Shown here piece after piece: positions 62,949 to 64,000 of a stretch of 64,000 nucleotides of DNA. A program made the translations under genes and the position numbers. The number at the start of each line of letters is the position of its first letter. Within the stretch, counting starts at the first letter, position 1. The notes under the pieces were generated by a model. It was given only the letters and a program-made list of their open reading frames with translations, was not told the origin of the DNA and did not search any database. Origin of the DNA: Bacteroidales bacterium (GTDB taxonomy: Bacteria; Bacteroidota; Bacteroidia; Bacteroidales; UBA1715); the NCBI GenBank assembly GCA_024409235.1, contig JAKSUA010000011.1, positions 16,324-80,323 on the forward strand. Reading direction: 5' to 3'.

Positions 62949-64000
62949 CTATTCGATAATTTCAGTTACCTGACCAGCACCTACTGTTCTACCACCTTCA
63001 CGGATAGCGAAACGAAGACCTTCGTTAAGAGCTACGCTAGAAAGCAAGTCAACAGTAATTGTTACGTTATCACCTGGCATTACCATTTCTACACCTTCTG
63101 GAAGAGAAATTTCACCAGTAACGTCAGTTGTACGGATGTAGAATTGAGGACGGTATTTGTTATGGAATGGAGTGTGACGTCCACCTTCGTCTTTGCTCAA
63201 TACATAAACTTCAGCTTTGAATTTTTTGTGAGGTTTGATTGAATCTGGTTTACAGATAACCATACCACGTTTGATTTGATCTTTTTCGATACCACGAAGC
63301 AACAAACCAACGTTATCACCTGATTGACCTTCATCAAGAAGTTTACGGAACATTTCAACACCAGTACAAGTTGTTTTCAAGTTAGCGTCGAAACCGATAA
63401 TTTGCATTTCATCACCTGTATGGATAACACCTCTTTCGATACGACCAGTAGCAACTGTACCACGACCTGTAATAGAGAAGATATCTTCAACTGGCATCAA
63501 GAATGGTTTTTCGTTTTCACGTGGAGGAAGTGGAATCCATGTATCAACAGCATCCATCAATTCCATTACTTTTTCTTCCCATTGAGCTTCACCGTTCAAT
63601 GCACCAAGTGCAGAACCACGGATGATAGGAGTATTGTCACCATCGAAATCATATTTGCTCAACAAGTCACGAACTTCCATTTCAACCAAGTCGAACATTT
63701 CAGCATCGTCAACCATATCACATTTGTTCAAGAAAACAACGATTTTTGGTACGTTTACTTGTTTTGCCAAAAGAACGTGTTCTTTTGTTTGAGGCATTGG
63801 TCCGTCAGTTGCAGCAACAACCAAGATAGCACCATCCATCTGAGCAGCACCAGTAACCATGTTCTTTACATAGTCAGCGTGTCCTGGACAGTCAACGTGT
63901 GCATAGTGACGATTTGCAGTTTGGTATTCAACGTGAGCAGTGTTGATAGTGATACCTCTTTCTTTTTCTTCAGGAGCGTTATCGATTTGATCGAATGATT
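62949..64000 (-). CDS. tuf: Elongation factor Tu (5' end outside window)
   Basis: The frame is open to the window edge, giving about 350 residues of a ~395-residue protein. Present are the end of switch I ([13 protein letters not shown]), G3 ([12 protein letters not shown]), G4 (NKCD), and domains 2 and 3 ([26 protein letters not shown]). The first ~45 residues, with the P-loop, are outside. It delivers aminoacyl-tRNA to the ribosome. Confidence 0.97.
   Translation of the reverse strand, partial: SFDQIDNAPEEKERGITINTAHVEYQTANRHYAHVDCPGHADYVKNMVTGAAQMDGAILVVAATDGPMPQTKEHVLLAKQVNVPKIVVFLNKCDMVDDAEMFDLVEMEVRDLLSKYDFDGDNTPIIRGSALGALNGEAQWEEKVMELMDAVDTWIPLPPRENEKPFLMPVEDIFSITGRGTVATGRIERGVIHTGDEMQIIGFDANLKTTCTGVEMFRKLLDEGQSGDNVGLLLRGIEKDQIKRGMVICKPDSIKPHKKFKAEVYVLSKDEGGRHTPFHNKYRPQFYIRTTDVTGEISLPEGVEMVMPGDNVTITVDLLSSVALNEGLRFAIREGGRTVGAGQVTEIIE

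Noticed and set aside
63324..63998. Long plus-strand open frame (224 codons) opposite tuf
   Set aside because: It is antisense to tuf, its protein is rich in Phe, Thr, Ser and Cys like other mirror frames, and tuf is certain.

Overview
The window is a chromosomal segment of a low-GC member of the Bacteroidota, most likely an uncultured Bacteroidales. The evidence is the gene content (PorT, a type IX secretion (T9SS) C-terminal sorting domain, DUF3467, DUF4286), A/T-rich leaders with almost no Shine-Dalgarno sequences, and many matches to the Bacteroidota promoter pattern TTTG-N18/19-TAnnTTTG. No phage, transposase, integrase, CRISPR array or rRNA gene was seen.

Layout. 1-2533: 5' part of a secreted GH8 glycanase whose C-terminus lies outside the window. 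3003-8939: a tripartite RND efflux operon followed by a small PII-like gene. 9024-10013: a metallophosphoesterase. 10148-23071: a sulfur block, on the minus strand apart from one acetyltransferase and one Cys-rich lipoprotein. It holds cysD-cysN-cysH, an OprO/P-type porin, a Pst-like ABC importer without phoU, an Asp/Glu racemase family gene, mnmA, an Rrf2-family regulator paired with nadA, and cysK. 23223-32034: HD hydrolase, iorA, an FAD protein, porT, menG/ubiE, a polytopic membrane protein, an Ldh2-family dehydrogenase and dapF. 32110-37451: surface and envelope proteins (repeat lipoprotein, beta-barrel, T9SS cargo with a lamin-tail-like domain, PASTA protein). 37515-37735: a probable structured small RNA. 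37778-47743: housekeeping genes (sugar kinase, HD protein, DJ-1, amidohydrolase, CCA-adding enzyme, S9 peptidase, two tRNA-Leu, anmK). 48015-50450: cellobiose phosphorylase. 50554-64000: rlmB, DUF3467, then the classic rpoC-rpoB-rplL-rplJ-rplA-rplK-nusG-secE-tRNA(Trp)-tuf cluster.

The most interesting part is the sulfur block. Four copies of a 21-bp inverted repeat (AACCTA-N9-TAGGTT, one copy degenerate) lie in front of cysD, the porin/Pst-like genes, the Cys-rich lipoprotein and nadA-rrf2. At three of them the repeat covers or abuts the -33 region of a recognisable promoter. I infer a local regulon run by the Rrf2 protein. Within it, the Pst-like transporter and porin may import sulfate or another sulfur oxyanion rather than phosphate: they follow the APS-reduction genes, lack phoU, and the binding protein has lost several hydroxyl residues of the phosphate-binding loops. 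The lipoprotein has 19 cysteines in 85 residues, a metallothionein-like composition on a lipid-anchored envelope protein, and I know no described counterpart.

The GH8 enzyme, cellobiose phosphorylase, PorT and a T9SS cargo protein together suggest a fibre-degrading anaerobe. IorA also fits an anaerobic, amino-acid-fermenting metabolism.
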